A DNA stretch of 64,000 bases from the NCBI GenBank assembly GCA_016903695.1, contig JADQBB010000014.1, positions 1-64,000 on the forward strand, in the 5' to 3' direction. The position numbers and the translations under genes were made by a program. Of the stretch, positions 35,507 through 46,500 are shown in pieces. Positions within the stretch are counted from its first letter, which is position 1, and each line of letters starts with the position of its first letter. Source of the DNA: Chlorogloea purpurea SAG 13.99 (GTDB lineage: Bacteria > Cyanobacteriota > Cyanobacteriia > Cyanobacteriales > Microcystaceae). The notes beneath the pieces were generated by a model. It saw nothing but the letters and a program-made list of their open reading frames with translations. It was not told the DNA's origin and searched no databases.

Positions 35507-37948
35507 TTACTTTTTCGATAGTTGATTGATTAAAGCTTGGCGCAACGGCTGTAAAGCTTGGTCTAAAGGGGGCATATAATCAGACGTGCCGAGAAGCTCC
35601 TGAAACCATGTAGCGATAACTAGATTATCGATAACGGGGGTGAAATCCGTCGGTTGAATACCGTCTATGTGACGGCTATTGACATTAAAACCGGCCCTCT
35701 CGCGGCGGTATTGCCACGGGGGTGCATTTTCCTTTACCCATTGCTCGAAGGAAGTCGCCCGCTCCATACTAGTTAATAAAGCCTTTTCTATATCTTGGGG
35801 TAATGCAGTTTTTTGGGATAGGGCCCAAGCTTGCCTTAATAAAGACTGGCGCTGTGTTGGCTCATTCCACGCCTGTAAAAGTAAAGATAGGGGGGGAGAA
35901 TTAACCTTACCCGCCAATAATTCATCACCTTGTATAGTGCCCGACTGACTCCAATCCTGTTTGGCTTTCTCCTTATCTCCTATCCACCAATAAAAACCAC
36001 CGCGGAGATGATGCAAGTAACTATTAAACGTCGCCGAGTTATTCCGATTCTGGAGAAGTTGCCCGTAGTTTCCCTCCACTTTCTCGATTAACTTTTGATA
36101 GATGGGGACGAATTGAGGCAAACGCCAGATAGGAGAAGTAAGAAATATAGGATCGCGGATAGACTCGATCGCGAAAGCATCAATAGCAGGCTCTAGTTTT
36201 TGCTGTCGGAGTAAACTTAATCCTAGACCGTAAAAGACACCCCTCTTCGCCGGTACGAGTTGCGCCGATTTTAGAAAAGACTGCATCGATTCTACAGGAT
36301 CTGACCCCATGACGAGCCAGCCGAGATTACTACGGCCGAATTCTTGATAGGGAGAAATCGTGTTAGCCTTCTCGAAATTATCCACCCCTGCGGCTAGAAG
36401 ATTCCTGTTATTGGTACTCATGCCTATATCCGCCAGATTCCACCCCAATTGAAGGGGATAATAGGATTCCCAAGGGGCCAGTTGAGAGGCGCGAGATAAG
36501 GCAGTTTCAAAAACATCGATTTTTTTATCCGCCAGCGCCATAAAACCCTGACTCGATAACTGCCAAGCGCGATGGATGGGAATCAACCAGATTAAAGCCA
36601 CCAGCATCGCACCGAGAAGGCTAAAAAACAGATATTTCGGGGCGACGGTTACTATCTGTTCGTCTTGGCGACTCCAGGAAGCAAGACAGGCGAGATAGAT
36701 AATTAATGTGCCACTGATAGCGATGTTATCGAGTTGATAATCGGTGAGACTCATTAACCCGTAAGCCGATAAAGCTCCATAGATAGCGTAAATTAAAATC
36801 TGTTCGCGGGGTTGCCGCCCCTTCGTAGACAAAAAATTCTTAACTAACCAGCACAGTAGTAATACCATTCCCACTACACCCACGATGCCCAATTCCGCCC
36901 AGATTTGTACGGGGGTGCTATGGAGTTGATAGATTAACTCGGAAGTGCGCCCCGCCCAATAAGGACGATAATTTTGATACACCAGAGGCACATTACCGAG
37001 GCCGATACCTGTAATGGGGTGTTGACTGCCCATCTGCCAACCCACGGCGCTATTAATTATCCTGTAGGCGAATTCGTCTCCTACCTGGCCGTTAACTATG
37101 GCGTTTAAAGCCGTTTGCAGACGGTTATTACTGATAACGAAGACGAACAATACTAATACCGCGCCCAGACTACCTACAGGCAACCACTGGGGGCGTAATT
37201 TACTTTTTAGTAATAACACCCCAAGAGCGAAAATCGTCAATCCTAAAAGCCCTAGCCAGCCGCCTCTGGAACTGGTAGTGTAAAGACTGACCAAGCCTAA
37301 AACCACTCCCGTTATCCATAGTGGTCGTCGCTTGGATTCGAGAAAGGCAAAAGCTATTAGTAAGGGTAATACTAAAAGTAAATAACCGGCTACATAGTTT
37401 TGATGTCCTAGGGGGGCCCAGTTACGCAATTCCAACACCGAAAAATCGAAGGGTAAATCGACACCTTGGCTTTTAAGTGCGCCGAGTCGGTTTAATTCGG
37501 GAAATAATGTTCCAGTAGTCCACAGTAATAAACTACAGACGATAAATCCTATACTTAGATACGCTTGAAATAGTAGTAACTTGTAACGTCGATCGTTATT
37601 ATCTAAATACTGAGCCAGCGCGTACAGGGCGGCGATGAGACCGAAAGCGGCCCAACCATACCAGCGGGCTTGTACGGGAAATCTAGCCCCAAAACTTGAT
37701 AGGATTATTCCTAAGCTCATAATCCCCACGATCGGATCTAAGCGATTACCTAAAAACAGCAACTTATTCTGATGCCAGATTTGGGACATAAGCCAGAATA
37801 TGGGACAGAGTAATCCTATCTGCCACACGGCCACCCAGGGCCACTGCACCATCAAACTATGACTATCGGGGATGAGGGTAAATAGCGAGTAAAGGAATGC
37901 TGTTAATAGTATCCATAGATGGGTGTTGGAAGTCTCTGGGCTATTCAT
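35507..37948 (-). CDS. O-antigen ligase/polymerase (Wzy-like) membrane protein with C-terminal TPR region
   Basis: An 813-residue protein. The first ~480 residues contain about eleven hydrophobic segments with the Wzy/WaaL-type loop and the motif LYTTSSRGGWLGLLGL near 220. The remaining ~330 residues are soluble and helical with TPR-like repeats (for example SNLGWLVMGSDPVESMQSFL). The family joins or polymerises surface polysaccharide chains; IctB-like cyanobacterial relatives also belong here but are shorter. The acceptor and sugar are unknown. It is divergent from the xylanase gene by about 75 bp. Confidence 0.82.
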   Translation of the reverse strand: MNSPETSNTHLWILLTAFLYSLFTLIPDSHSLMVQWPWVAVWQIGLLCPIFWLMSQIWHQNKLLFLGNRLDPIVGIMSLGIILSSFGARFPVQARWYGWAAFGLIAALYALAQYLDNNDRRYKLLLFQAYLSIGFIVCSLLLWTTGTLFPELNRLGALKSQGVDLPFDFSVLELRNWAPLGHQNYVAGYLLLVLPLLIAFAFLESKRRPLWITGVVLGLVSLYTTSSRGGWLGLLGLTIFALGVLLLKSKLRPQWLPVGSLGAVLVLFVFVISNNRLQTALNAIVNGQVGDEFAYRIINSAVGWQMGSQHPITGIGLGNVPLVYQNYRPYWAGRTSELIYQLHSTPVQIWAELGIVGVVGMVLLLCWLVKNFLSTKGRQPREQILIYAIYGALSAYGLMSLTDYQLDNIAISGTLIIYLACLASWSRQDEQIVTVAPKYLFFSLLGAMLVALIWLIPIHRAWQLSSQGFMALADKKIDVFETALSRASQLAPWESYYPLQLGWNLADIGMSTNNRNLLAAGVDNFEKANTISPYQEFGRSNLGWLVMGSDPVESMQSFLKSAQLVPAKRGVFYGLGLSLLRQQKLEPAIDAFAIESIRDPIFLTSPIWRLPQFVPIYQKLIEKVEGNYGQLLQNRNNSATFNSYLHHLRGGFYWWIGDKEKAKQDWSQSGTIQGDELLAGKVNSPPLSLLLQAWNEPTQRQSLLRQAWALSQKTALPQDIEKALLTSMERATSFEQWVKENAPPWQYRRERAGFNVNSRHIDGIQPTDFTPVIDNLVIATWFQELLGTSDYMPPLDQALQPLRQALINQLSKK

Positions 37949-38023
37949 GGGAAGTTAAAGCGGATATAGTCTCTCTTTTACTATGCCCAAATTAAGGTTA
38001 ATTGTTTCTTTTCTCTAGTGCGT

Positions 38024-39610
38024 ATGAATTTTAATGGCAATCGCCGACAGTTTTTTCAGTTTGCGGCCGGTTTGAGTTTAGCAGGTTTGCTCGATCGTTC
38101 TTCCTGGTCATCTCTCGTCACCGCTATGACTTCACCGCTTTTAGAAATTACCGTATTCAATCCCGACGGCGCTAATGTCACCCCCAAAGCCCTCAATCAA
38201 GCTTATTTTTTGGCTCTAGATGGGGAAACTCTACCCCAACCCCGACGCAGTATTAAAGATGGTAAGTTACTTACCGCAATTCCCGCCTCCCCCTTCGCCG
38301 TCGCCCTCAAGTTACCCGTCACCGATTTCGGCGCGGTTACTCTCTACGCTGATAATGGGGGGAAAGGTTATACAGGAAAGGATTTTCCTCTGAATCTTAA
38401 TGGGACTTTCGCCGAGACTCGCTTACGTCGGGTGCGGGACTTTATCGGCCAAGAGAAAGGGCGGGGAATTAAATTTTCTCCCGCGCTAGAGTCACGTTTA
38501 GAAACAGCCTGGGATTATAGAAAGCGGGGGTTAGCGGCGACGGATTCGGGGGAGAGGGTAAAGTGGTTCGATCGCAGTTTATCAGAAAGTATGTGGGTGG
38601 GAGAATTGGCTGTAGTGGCTAAGGCACAACAACTGATCGAGAAACAACCGTCACGACCTCACTTTCTCTTCGGGGCTAATTTTTTCGGCTATCCCCAACA
38701 GGGAGAAGAGTATATAAGACGGTTTCAAGAGTTATTCAATTTCGCTACCATCCCCTTTTACTGGAAAAATTTCGAGCCGATTCTGGGAAAGCCCGATTAC
38801 TCCCTCACCGATAGTATGGTGAAAGAATTACAGAGGTTAAATATTACTCCCAAGGGTCATCCTCTCGTGTGGTTTCACGGCGCGGGTATTCCCGATGAAA
38901 TCAGGGGAAAATCTTTTCAAGAAATCAAGGGATTGGTAGCCCGCCGGGTGGAAGAAATTACAAGGCATTATCGGGGTGAGGTTAATTATTACGATATTAT
39001 CAATGAACCCCACGGCATCGCTTGGTCTAACGAGTTGAATTTCACCTTGGGGCAATTCGTCGAGTTAACCCGCATCGCTTCCGAATCTTCTAGGCGCGGC
39101 AACGAGAAAACTTTCCGCATTATCAATAATTGTTGTTTGTGGGCGGAGAATATTTCCTATCATCAGCCTCCCCAACATAGCCCCCACGAGTATTTAAAGG
39201 CGGTGATCGACGCGGGTATAGAGTTCGAGGCGATCGGTCTACAATTATATTACCCGGATCAGGATCTGTTCGAGATCGATCGACTTCTGGAAAGATTCAG
39301 CCGTCTCGGTAAACCCCTTCACATCACCGAGTTAGGCGTGTCATCGGCCACATCTGTCGATGAAGTTTCCTATTTCAAAGACCCGCCTGGTTTATGGCGC
39401 GCTCGGTGGAGTGAAGCGGTACAGGCGGACTGGATCGAAGCTTTCTACACGATCGCTTATAGTAAATCTTATATTCAGGCGATCAGTTGGTGGGATTTGA
39501 GCGATAATGGCAATTTCTGGCCTCACGGGGGTTTATCGAGAAAGGATTTAACGCCCAAATTAGGATATGAAAGGTTGAAAACATTGATTACAGAGTGGCG
39601 AAAACGATAA
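38024..39610 (+). CDS. GH10 endo-1,4-beta-xylanase, Tat-exported
   Basis: A 528-residue protein. The N-terminus has NRRQFFQFAAGLSLAGLL, a twin-arginine signal, so it is probably exported folded. A beta-rich N-terminal domain (about 40-190) leads into a GH10 barrel (about 215-525). The acid/base Glu is in YDIINEPHG near residue 327, the nucleophile Glu in LHITELGVSS near 435, and the substrate Trp in ISWWDLSDNGNFW. The expected reaction is hydrolysis of beta-1,4-xylan. A GTG at 38018 is an alternative start. GH10 enzymes are not common in cyanobacterial backbone. Confidence 0.87.
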   Translation: MNFNGNRRQFFQFAAGLSLAGLLDRSSWSSLVTAMTSPLLEITVFNPDGANVTPKALNQAYFLALDGETLPQPRRSIKDGKLLTAIPASPFAVALKLPVTDFGAVTLYADNGGKGYTGKDFPLNLNGTFAETRLRRVRDFIGQEKGRGIKFSPALESRLETAWDYRKRGLAATDSGERVKWFDRSLSESMWVGELAVVAKAQQLIEKQPSRPHFLFGANFFGYPQQGEEYIRRFQELFNFATIPFYWKNFEPILGKPDYSLTDSMVKELQRLNITPKGHPLVWFHGAGIPDEIRGKSFQEIKGLVARRVEEITRHYRGEVNYYDIINEPHGIAWSNELNFTLGQFVELTRIASESSRRGNEKTFRIINNCCLWAENISYHQPPQHSPHEYLKAVIDAGIEFEAIGLQLYYPDQDLFEIDRLLERFSRLGKPLHITELGVSSATSVDEVSYFKDPPGLWRARWSEAVQADWIEAFYTIAYSKSYIQAISWWDLSDNGNFWPHGGLSRKDLTPKLGYERLKTLITEWRKR

Positions 39611-39647
39611 TATTCATAAAACTTTCCTAGACTAAAAGTACCGATTT

Positions 39648-39710
39648 GAGTTAAAGTCAAAGAAATAGTGTCCTAGTAATGTACTATCTATGACGATCTC
39701 GAACGAGTCT
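39648..39710 (+). repeat. mutS leader block, repeated at 50483-50545
   Basis: A 63-bp stretch covering the mutS leader and first seven codons (start at 39690). It is about 81% identical by eye (51 of 63) to 50483-50545 upstream of sqdX. The matching part includes the TAATGTACTA stretch just before the ATG. Confidence 0.6.
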
Positions 39711-42359
39711 ACTGCAGAAGTTACGGGCGAAGATGTGGCCGCTATTCTCGGAACTAGTAAGGCTCCCCATACAGATTATCGTAAACTCGATCGTACCAAA
39801 CTCACCCCCATGTATCAGCACTACGTGGAGGTAAAACAGCAATACCCGAATATACTATTACTGTATAGAGTCGGAGATTTCTTCGAGTGCTTCTTTCAAG
39901 ATGCCGTCACCATATCCCAAGAATTAGAACTAGTCCTCACCAGTAAAGAAGGGGGCAAAGACATCGGCAGAGTGGCTATGACCGGTGTACCCCATCACGC
40001 GATCGAACGTTATAGCCGCCTACTCATCGAAAAAGGCTATGCGATCGCTATCTGCGACCAAGTAGAAGACTCCGCCTCGGCCGCCCTAGAAAAGCGCATA
40101 GTAGAGAGACAGATCACCCGTCTCCTCACCCCCGGCACTCTGACATCCGACGATATGTTACCGGCGAGACGCAATAACTTCCTCGCCGCCGTGGTCATCG
40201 CCCAAAATCATTGGGGTTTAGCGTACGCGGATATTTCTACCGGCGAATTCTTCACCTGTCAGGGGGATGACATATCGGCTTTAAACTTGGAATTATTACG
40301 TCTGCAACCATCGGAAATCCTCATCCCCACCAATGCCCCGGATTTAAACCGTCTACTGCGCCCCGGAGAGAAATCAACATCCATCCCTGAAGGTTTACCC
40401 GATTGTTTCTGTTACTGTCTGCGGAAACAAGCCCCTTTCACCCTCACGGAAGCTAAAAATAAATTATTACTGACTTACAAAATTCGCTCTTTAGAAGGCA
40501 TGGGCTGCGAGTCTCTAGTGTTCGCGATTCGGGCCGCCGGGGGCTTATTAGACTATATCGAGGATACCCAGAAAGCCCATCAAATACCCTTACAACCCCT
40601 CCGCACTTACAACCTTTCCGATTACCTGATTCTCGACTACCAAACCCGCCGCAATCTAGAAATAACTCAAACAGTCCGCGATGGTAGTTTTTATGGCTCT
40701 TTATTATGGGCTATAGATAAAACTATCACCCCGATGGGAAGCCGCGCCCTCAGACGTTGGTTATTACAACCTTTACTTAATAAGAAAGGAATTTTGTCGA
40801 GACAGGAAACGATTTTAGAATTGATTGATAACCCTAGTTTACGGCAGGATATTAGAGGGTTATTGGGAGATATATACGACCTAGAAAGAATCAGCGGGCG
40901 AGTGAGTTCGGGTACGGCTAACGCTAAGGATTTATTAAGTTTATCCCTGTCTTTAATCCGTCTGCGGGAGTTAGCGGAATTGGCTAAATCAGGGAAATCA
41001 CCTTATTTGAGAACTCTACAGAATGTTCCCCCAGAAATAGAACAATTAGCCCAGAAAGTCAAGGAACATTTAGTGGAACACCCGCCCTTACATCTTAAAG
41101 AGGGGGGAGTTATTCGGGGCGGCATCAATTCTCAATTGGATAGCCTGCGGGAGCTTTACGAAGAAGATCAAAAGTGGCTTGCTAATTTGGAAATTACCGA
41201 GCGACAAAGAACGGGAATCACTAATCTTAAGGTGGGATATAATAAGACGTTCGGTTACTATATTAGTATTCCCAGAAGTAAATCGGATAATGTTCCGAGT
41301 GACTATATTCGTAAGCAAACTTTAGTTTCGGAAGAGCGTTTTATCACTCCAGAGTTAAAGGAAAAGGAGAATCGAATTCTTACCGCTCAAGATGAATTGA
41401 ACGCGCTAGAGTACGAAATATTCGCCGCCCTACGGAGCGAGGTGGGCAACTTCGGGGGAGAAATTCGCGATATGGCTAAGGCGGTAGCGGCGATCGATGT
41501 ATTGGCGGGTTTGGCGGAAATATCTGTATATCAAGGCTATTGTCAACCGGAAATCGTCGAAGGCAGGGTCGTAGAAATAGAAGAGGGCAGGCATCCGGTA
41601 GTGGAACAATCTTTAGGTCTGGGCTTTTTCGTACCCAATTCCACCCGTCTCGGTAATGAAAGCGACGGGGAAACCTACCCCGATTTAATAATTCTCACCG
41701 GGCCTAACGCCAGCGGGAAAAGTTGTTATCTACGTCAGGTGGGCTTGATACAGTTAATGGCACAAATCGGCGGTTTCGTCCCGGCTAAATCGGCGAGGTT
41801 GTCTATATGCGATCGAATTTTCACCCGCGTCGGCGCGGTGGATGATCTGGCCACGGGGCAATCTACTTTCATGGTGGAGATGAACGAGACCGCTAATATC
41901 TTAAATCACGCCACGGAACGATCGCTCGTCCTCCTCGACGAGATCGGTAGAGGCACAGCTACTTTCGACGGGCTTTCGATAGCGTGGGCCGTGGCGGAAT
42001 ATCTGGCCACTCAAATACAATCGCGGACGATTTTCGCCACCCACTACCACGAATTAAACGAACTAGCGTCGATTTTAACTAACGTGGCTAACTATCAAGT
42101 AACAGTCAAAGAGTTACCGAATGAGATTATTTTCTTACATCAAGTGCGCCCCGGTGGTGCGGATAAATCCTACGGTATAGAAGCGGGAAGACTGGCGGGA
42201 TTGCCCCCCGTGGTTATCAGCCGGGCTTTGCAGGTGATGAGTCAGATCGAGAAGCACAGTAAAATCGCCCTCGGATTACGCCAAGGTATAACGAGAGTTA
42301 AACCTTCTAAGGATAGACAAAACCCTCAAGCCAAACAGTTAGACATTTTCGGGGATTAA
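39690..42359 (+). CDS. mutS: DNA mismatch repair protein MutS
   Basis: Recognises mismatches as a dimer and starts methyl-independent mismatch repair with MutL. The 889-residue protein has the mismatch-binding Phe-x-Glu in [12 protein letters not shown] near residue 66, Walker [13 protein letters not shown] near 673, Walker [17 protein letters not shown] near 748, and the ATHYHEL switch near 783. Length is normal for MutS1. It overlaps the convergent kinase gene by 4 bp. The leader has a repeat found again upstream of sqdX. Confidence 0.96.
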   Translation: MTISNESTAEVTGEDVAAILGTSKAPHTDYRKLDRTKLTPMYQHYVEVKQQYPNILLLYRVGDFFECFFQDAVTISQELELVLTSKEGGKDIGRVAMTGVPHHAIERYSRLLIEKGYAIAICDQVEDSASAALEKRIVERQITRLLTPGTLTSDDMLPARRNNFLAAVVIAQNHWGLAYADISTGEFFTCQGDDISALNLELLRLQPSEILIPTNAPDLNRLLRPGEKSTSIPEGLPDCFCYCLRKQAPFTLTEAKNKLLLTYKIRSLEGMGCESLVFAIRAAGGLLDYIEDTQKAHQIPLQPLRTYNLSDYLILDYQTRRNLEITQTVRDGSFYGSLLWAIDKTITPMGSRALRRWLLQPLLNKKGILSRQETILELIDNPSLRQDIRGLLGDIYDLERISGRVSSGTANAKDLLSLSLSLIRLRELAELAKSGKSPYLRTLQNVPPEIEQLAQKVKEHLVEHPPLHLKEGGVIRGGINSQLDSLRELYEEDQKWLANLEITERQRTGITNLKVGYNKTFGYYISIPRSKSDNVPSDYIRKQTLVSEERFITPELKEKENRILTAQDELNALEYEIFAALRSEVGNFGGEIRDMAKAVAAIDVLAGLAEISVYQGYCQPEIVEGRVVEIEEGRHPVVEQSLGLGFFVPNSTRLGNESDGETYPDLIILTGPNASGKSCYLRQVGLIQLMAQIGGFVPAKSARLSICDRIFTRVGAVDDLATGQSTFMVEMNETANILNHATERSLVLLDEIGRGTATFDGLSIAWAVAEYLATQIQSRTIFATHYHELNELASILTNVANYQVTVKELPNEIIFLHQVRPGGADKSYGIEAGRLAGLPPVVISRALQVMSQIEKHSKIALGLRQGITRVKPSKDRQNPQAKQLDIFGD

Positions 42360-43522
42360 TTCACAGGCCAGGTAAAATAAACGATCGTTCCTTTTCCCTC
42401 TCCAGAATCCATCGAGATTTTACCGCCCTCAGTCTCGACTATTTTTTTGACGATCGTTAAGCCGATACCTGTATTATCGCTGGCGTGAGGTTCTAAAGTT
42501 TGGAATAAGCTAAAAACCCGATCATGAAATTGTGGGTCGATACCTGGGCCGTCATCACCCACCGAAAATTCGTAATAATCTCCTTCTCGGCGCGCGTTGA
42601 TTTCGATCTTACCCCCAGCGGGGTGATGGTGCTTTATGGCATTACCGATCAAGTTAGTAAAAACCTGTTCTAAAAGTATCCTTACAGTGCGTAAAGTTGG
42701 TAAATCCGGGGCGATCGAGATCAGAAAACGATCATCTGGAGCGAGACAATCGATCACCTCTAGGAGTAATTGTCCCACCGCCACTTTCTCGCTCTTCATC
42801 TTTCTCCGCCCGACCCGATAATAAAGAAGAAGTCCATCGATGAGCTTTTCCATCCGATGAACCCTTCCTTGGAGAATATTCAATTGATAAGCTGTTTCAT
42901 GAGTTAACTTATCTTGTAGGTCTTCGCCCAACCAAGTAGCGATATTAGCGATCGCCCGTAAAGGAGATTTCAAGTCATGGGAGGCGACATAAACAAATTG
43001 ATCCAGTTCTTGATTACGCTTTTCTAAAGTAGCGTTGGTAGCGGCCAATTCGGCGGTTCTTTGTTGGACGCGATATTCTAACTCGGCGTTCAAGGTGGCG
43101 ATGTGGGCGGCTTGCTCGATGATTTTAGCAGTTTTCTTGTGTAATTCGACGAAAACGGAGACTTTACACAAAAGAACTCCAGGATCGATCGGTTTAACCA
43201 GATAGTCCACCGCTCCCAGACAGTAGCCCTGAAAGGTTTGTTGTTCGTTATGACTGTAAGCGGTAATGAAGATGATTGGTACGTCACGGGAACGCTCGCG
43301 GGAGCGAATCAGAGCTGCGGTTTCAAATCCATCCATTCCGGGCATCATCACATCTAGTAAGATCAGGGCAAAATCCCGGTTCAGTAAGCAACGAAGCGCA
43401 TCCTCCCCCGAATAGGCTTGGACTAGGTTCTGGTCTAGTTTGCTAAGTATAGCCTCTAGGGTTAATAAATTTTTCGGATTATCGTCAACTAGAAGGATAT
43501 TAACTTTAGGTTCGGCTTGCAT
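42356..43522 (-). CDS. Response regulator-histidine kinase hybrid (REC-HisKA-HATPase)
   Basis: A 388-residue soluble protein. An N-terminal receiver domain (about 1-125) has phosphoacceptor Asp in [12 protein letters not shown] near residue 57. A coiled coil follows (about 128-165). HisKA has the phosphorylatable His in [15 protein letters not shown] near 180. HATPase has N box [13 protein letters not shown] near 300 and G boxes GDDGPGI and GIGLTIVKK. The layout, with REC ahead of the kinase, suits a protein that receives phosphate from another kinase. It lies 46 bp behind the giant HAMP kinase on the same strand, which is therefore the likely partner. Confidence 0.9.
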   Translation of the reverse strand: MQAEPKVNILLVDDNPKNLLTLEAILSKLDQNLVQAYSGEDALRCLLNRDFALILLDVMMPGMDGFETAALIRSRERSRDVPIIFITAYSHNEQQTFQGYCLGAVDYLVKPIDPGVLLCKVSVFVELHKKTAKIIEQAAHIATLNAELEYRVQQRTAELAATNATLEKRNQELDQFVYVASHDLKSPLRAIANIATWLGEDLQDKLTHETAYQLNILQGRVHRMEKLIDGLLLYYRVGRRKMKSEKVAVGQLLLEVIDCLAPDDRFLISIAPDLPTLRTVRILLEQVFTNLIGNAIKHHHPAGGKIEINARREGDYYEFSVGDDGPGIDPQFHDRVFSLFQTLEPHASDNTGIGLTIVKKIVETEGGKISMDSGEGKGTIVYFTWPVN

Positions 43523-43568
43523 AAACTTGATAAGTGAAAATCAGGGCGATAGATGATGTTAAGAGGAC

Positions 43569-46500
43569 TTAGGAGAGCCAAACCCTGAGAAGCGATAATA
43601 ACTGCTCCGTATCTACGGGCTTGGTGATGTAATCCGACGCGCCCGACTCTAGGGACTTGTCCCGATCGCCTTTCATGGCTTTGGCGGTCAGGGAAATAAT
43701 CGGTAGCTTTGCGAAAGAAGGCATCTGTCGTATCAGCCTGGTGGTTTCGTATCCGTCGATACCTGGCATCATCACATCCATGAGAATTACGTCCACGTCG
43801 GGATTCTGTCGGAGGGAGATAATGCCATCAGAACCGTTTTCCGCTGTTATAATGCGCATTTGCTGACGTTCCAGCAAGCTAGTAAGAGCGAAAAGATTGC
43901 GCACATCGTCATCGATGATGAGAACTTTTTTACCCGTTAAAAGCCGCTGGGTTCTAGAAGTTTGTTGCAGTAGTTCGAGCGCCCTGGAACCTAGTTGGGC
44001 TTGGGGGCAATGGGTGAGTAGAATAGTCTCTTCTAAAAGAAGTTCCAGACAATTGACCGCTTTTATGCGACTGTTCTCGCTCCACCCCAAGAGCCTTTTT
44101 TGTTGCTCGGGGCCGATGGGATCGCGAGCGTAAATAATTACCGGGCTAAAATTCGCTGCTATATAGGGCTGTATTTGCTCGACATAGTTAATATCGAAAA
44201 TGGCACAATCGATCGGCTCGTTACCACTTCCACTGGTGCCATCTGCGCGATGAAGCGCTTCTGCGGGGCTAGATAGCCTGGTTATGGTGATACCGTCTCC
44301 AGCGAGCACAGAGATGATCTCTCCGGCTTCCCCATCGTCGGTTATGCCCACCAGTAAATGTTTAGTCGTACGATCGAGCCCCGTTTTCAGGTCGGTGACG
44401 ATAGTCTGTAAAGATTGAGGCGATAAGGGTTTGGGATAAAATGCCGATGCCCCTAGCTGTCCGGCACGTTGCCGCTCATCCTTGACCGAGACGATGATGA
44501 CGGGAATATGACGGGTATCGGGTGAATTTTTAAGGCGATCGAGTACCGTCCAACCGCTATCCTCCGGCAAACAAATATCCACGAATAAGGCGACGGGTTG
44601 ATATTTACTCGCGAGGGCTAATCCCGTGGTGGCTTTCGGGGCGATCAATCCCTTAAAACCGTTTTCCCGAACGATCTCTAAGAGGGTATGGGCGAACTCT
44701 ACGGAATCCTCGACGATCAGGATAACGCGGTCGTCGGGAGTGATGTTATCTCGATCGTCTTCGATGATCCTTATAGATTCTGGGGTGTTTAAGAACAGAG
44801 GTTTATGGTCGGCCGTTGCCCCGTCTTCTTGCCCGGTGGGCGCGGTGGGATTAGGAGGGTTAAACTTCGAGTAGCGAGCGCCGTTGGTGGGTGGAAAAGA
44901 TTCTAATATGGTTTGCGGCAGGAAGAGGGTGAAGGTACTGCCGACACCGAGCTGGCTCGATAAAGTAATTTCGCCGCCCAATAGACGGGCGATTTCCCTG
45001 CTGATGGATAGTCCTAAGCCCGTGCCTCCATAGTGGCGGGAGGTACTACCGTCCGCCTGTTGAAAGGCCTCGAAGATCAGCTTCTGTTTATCGGGGGCGA
45101 TGCCGATACCGGTATCGCTGACGGCAAAGGCGATGACGAGAGCCGCGCGATTCAAAGTTTCGTGTTCTAGACTCCAACCTTCTCTGGCGGGTTCTATCCG
45201 TAGCCGAACTTGACCTTGACTCGTAAATTTGAAGGCGTTGGAGAGCAGGTTTTTCAGTACCTGTTGCATCCTTCTGGGATCGGTGTAGATACTGCGGGGT
45301 AAACGCTCATCAAGGGTAATCCCGAAGGGGACGTTCTTCTCGTGGGCGATCGGTTGGAAGGCTCGATCGAGTTGGATGCTGAGTTCGTTCAGGGGCATCT
45401 GCTCGATGTCCACCGACATCGTACCCGATTCGATTTTAGCCAGGTCGAGAATATCGTTGATCAAACCGAGCAGATCGCTACCTGCGGAGTAAATAGTCTG
45501 GGCGTATTCCACCTGTTTGCCCGTCAGGGTATGGTCTGAATTATCACCCAGGAGTTTGGCCAGTACTAACAGACTGTTGAGGGGTGTCCTGAGTTCGTGG
45601 GACATATTAGCGAGAAATTCAGATTTGTATTTGGATGTGAGGGCTAACTGTTCGGCTTTATCTTCGAGGCTTCGCCGCGCCTGTTCGATCTCGTGGTTTT
45701 TGCGCTCCACTTCTTCATTCTGTTGATACAGTAGGCGAGCTTTCTCTTCTAATTCCTCATTGGTTCCCTGTAACTGTTCCTGTTGACTTTTTAGTAATTC
45801 CTCGGAGGCCTTCAAAGAGCGCGCCTGCTGTTCTAGACGCTGGTTCGTCTCCCGCAGTTCTCCCTGTTGGGTTTGTAACTCTTGAGCGAGGGATTGGGAC
45901 TGCTTCAATAGTTCTTCGGTTCGCATAGAGGCGGCGATCGTATTTAAAACTATGGCGATGCTCTCGGTGAGTTGATCGAAGAAAGTGAGGTGAATCTCGT
46001 TAAAACGTTGGAAAGATGCCAACTCGATCACCGCCGTTACCTGTCCCTCGAATAACACGGGCAGAACCACGGCGTTTAAAGGTGTTGCTTCTCCCAAACC
46101 CGAGTTAATCTTAATGTAATCTAAAGGTACTTCGGTGAGCAGTATCCGCTCTTTTTCTAGGGCGCACTGTCCCACCAATCCCTCACCCACATGGAAACGA
46201 TTGGCGAGATGTTTGCGTTCCCGGTAGGCGTAGCTACTTAATAATTTCAGATAGGATTGTGATGGCTCGCCCGTTTCCATCAGATAGAATACCCCGTGTT
46301 GGGCCCGCACCAGAGGTGCTAGTTCGGAAAGGATCAGCTTGGATACGGTTTCTAGATCCCTCTGACCCTGTAACATCCGCGTGAACTTGGCCAGGTTAGT
46401 CTTCAACCAATCCTGTTCCGTGTTTTTCTGCGTCGTTTCCCGCAGGTTGGTGATCATCTGGTTGATATTGTCCTTGAGGACGGCCACCTCTCCTTCTGCC

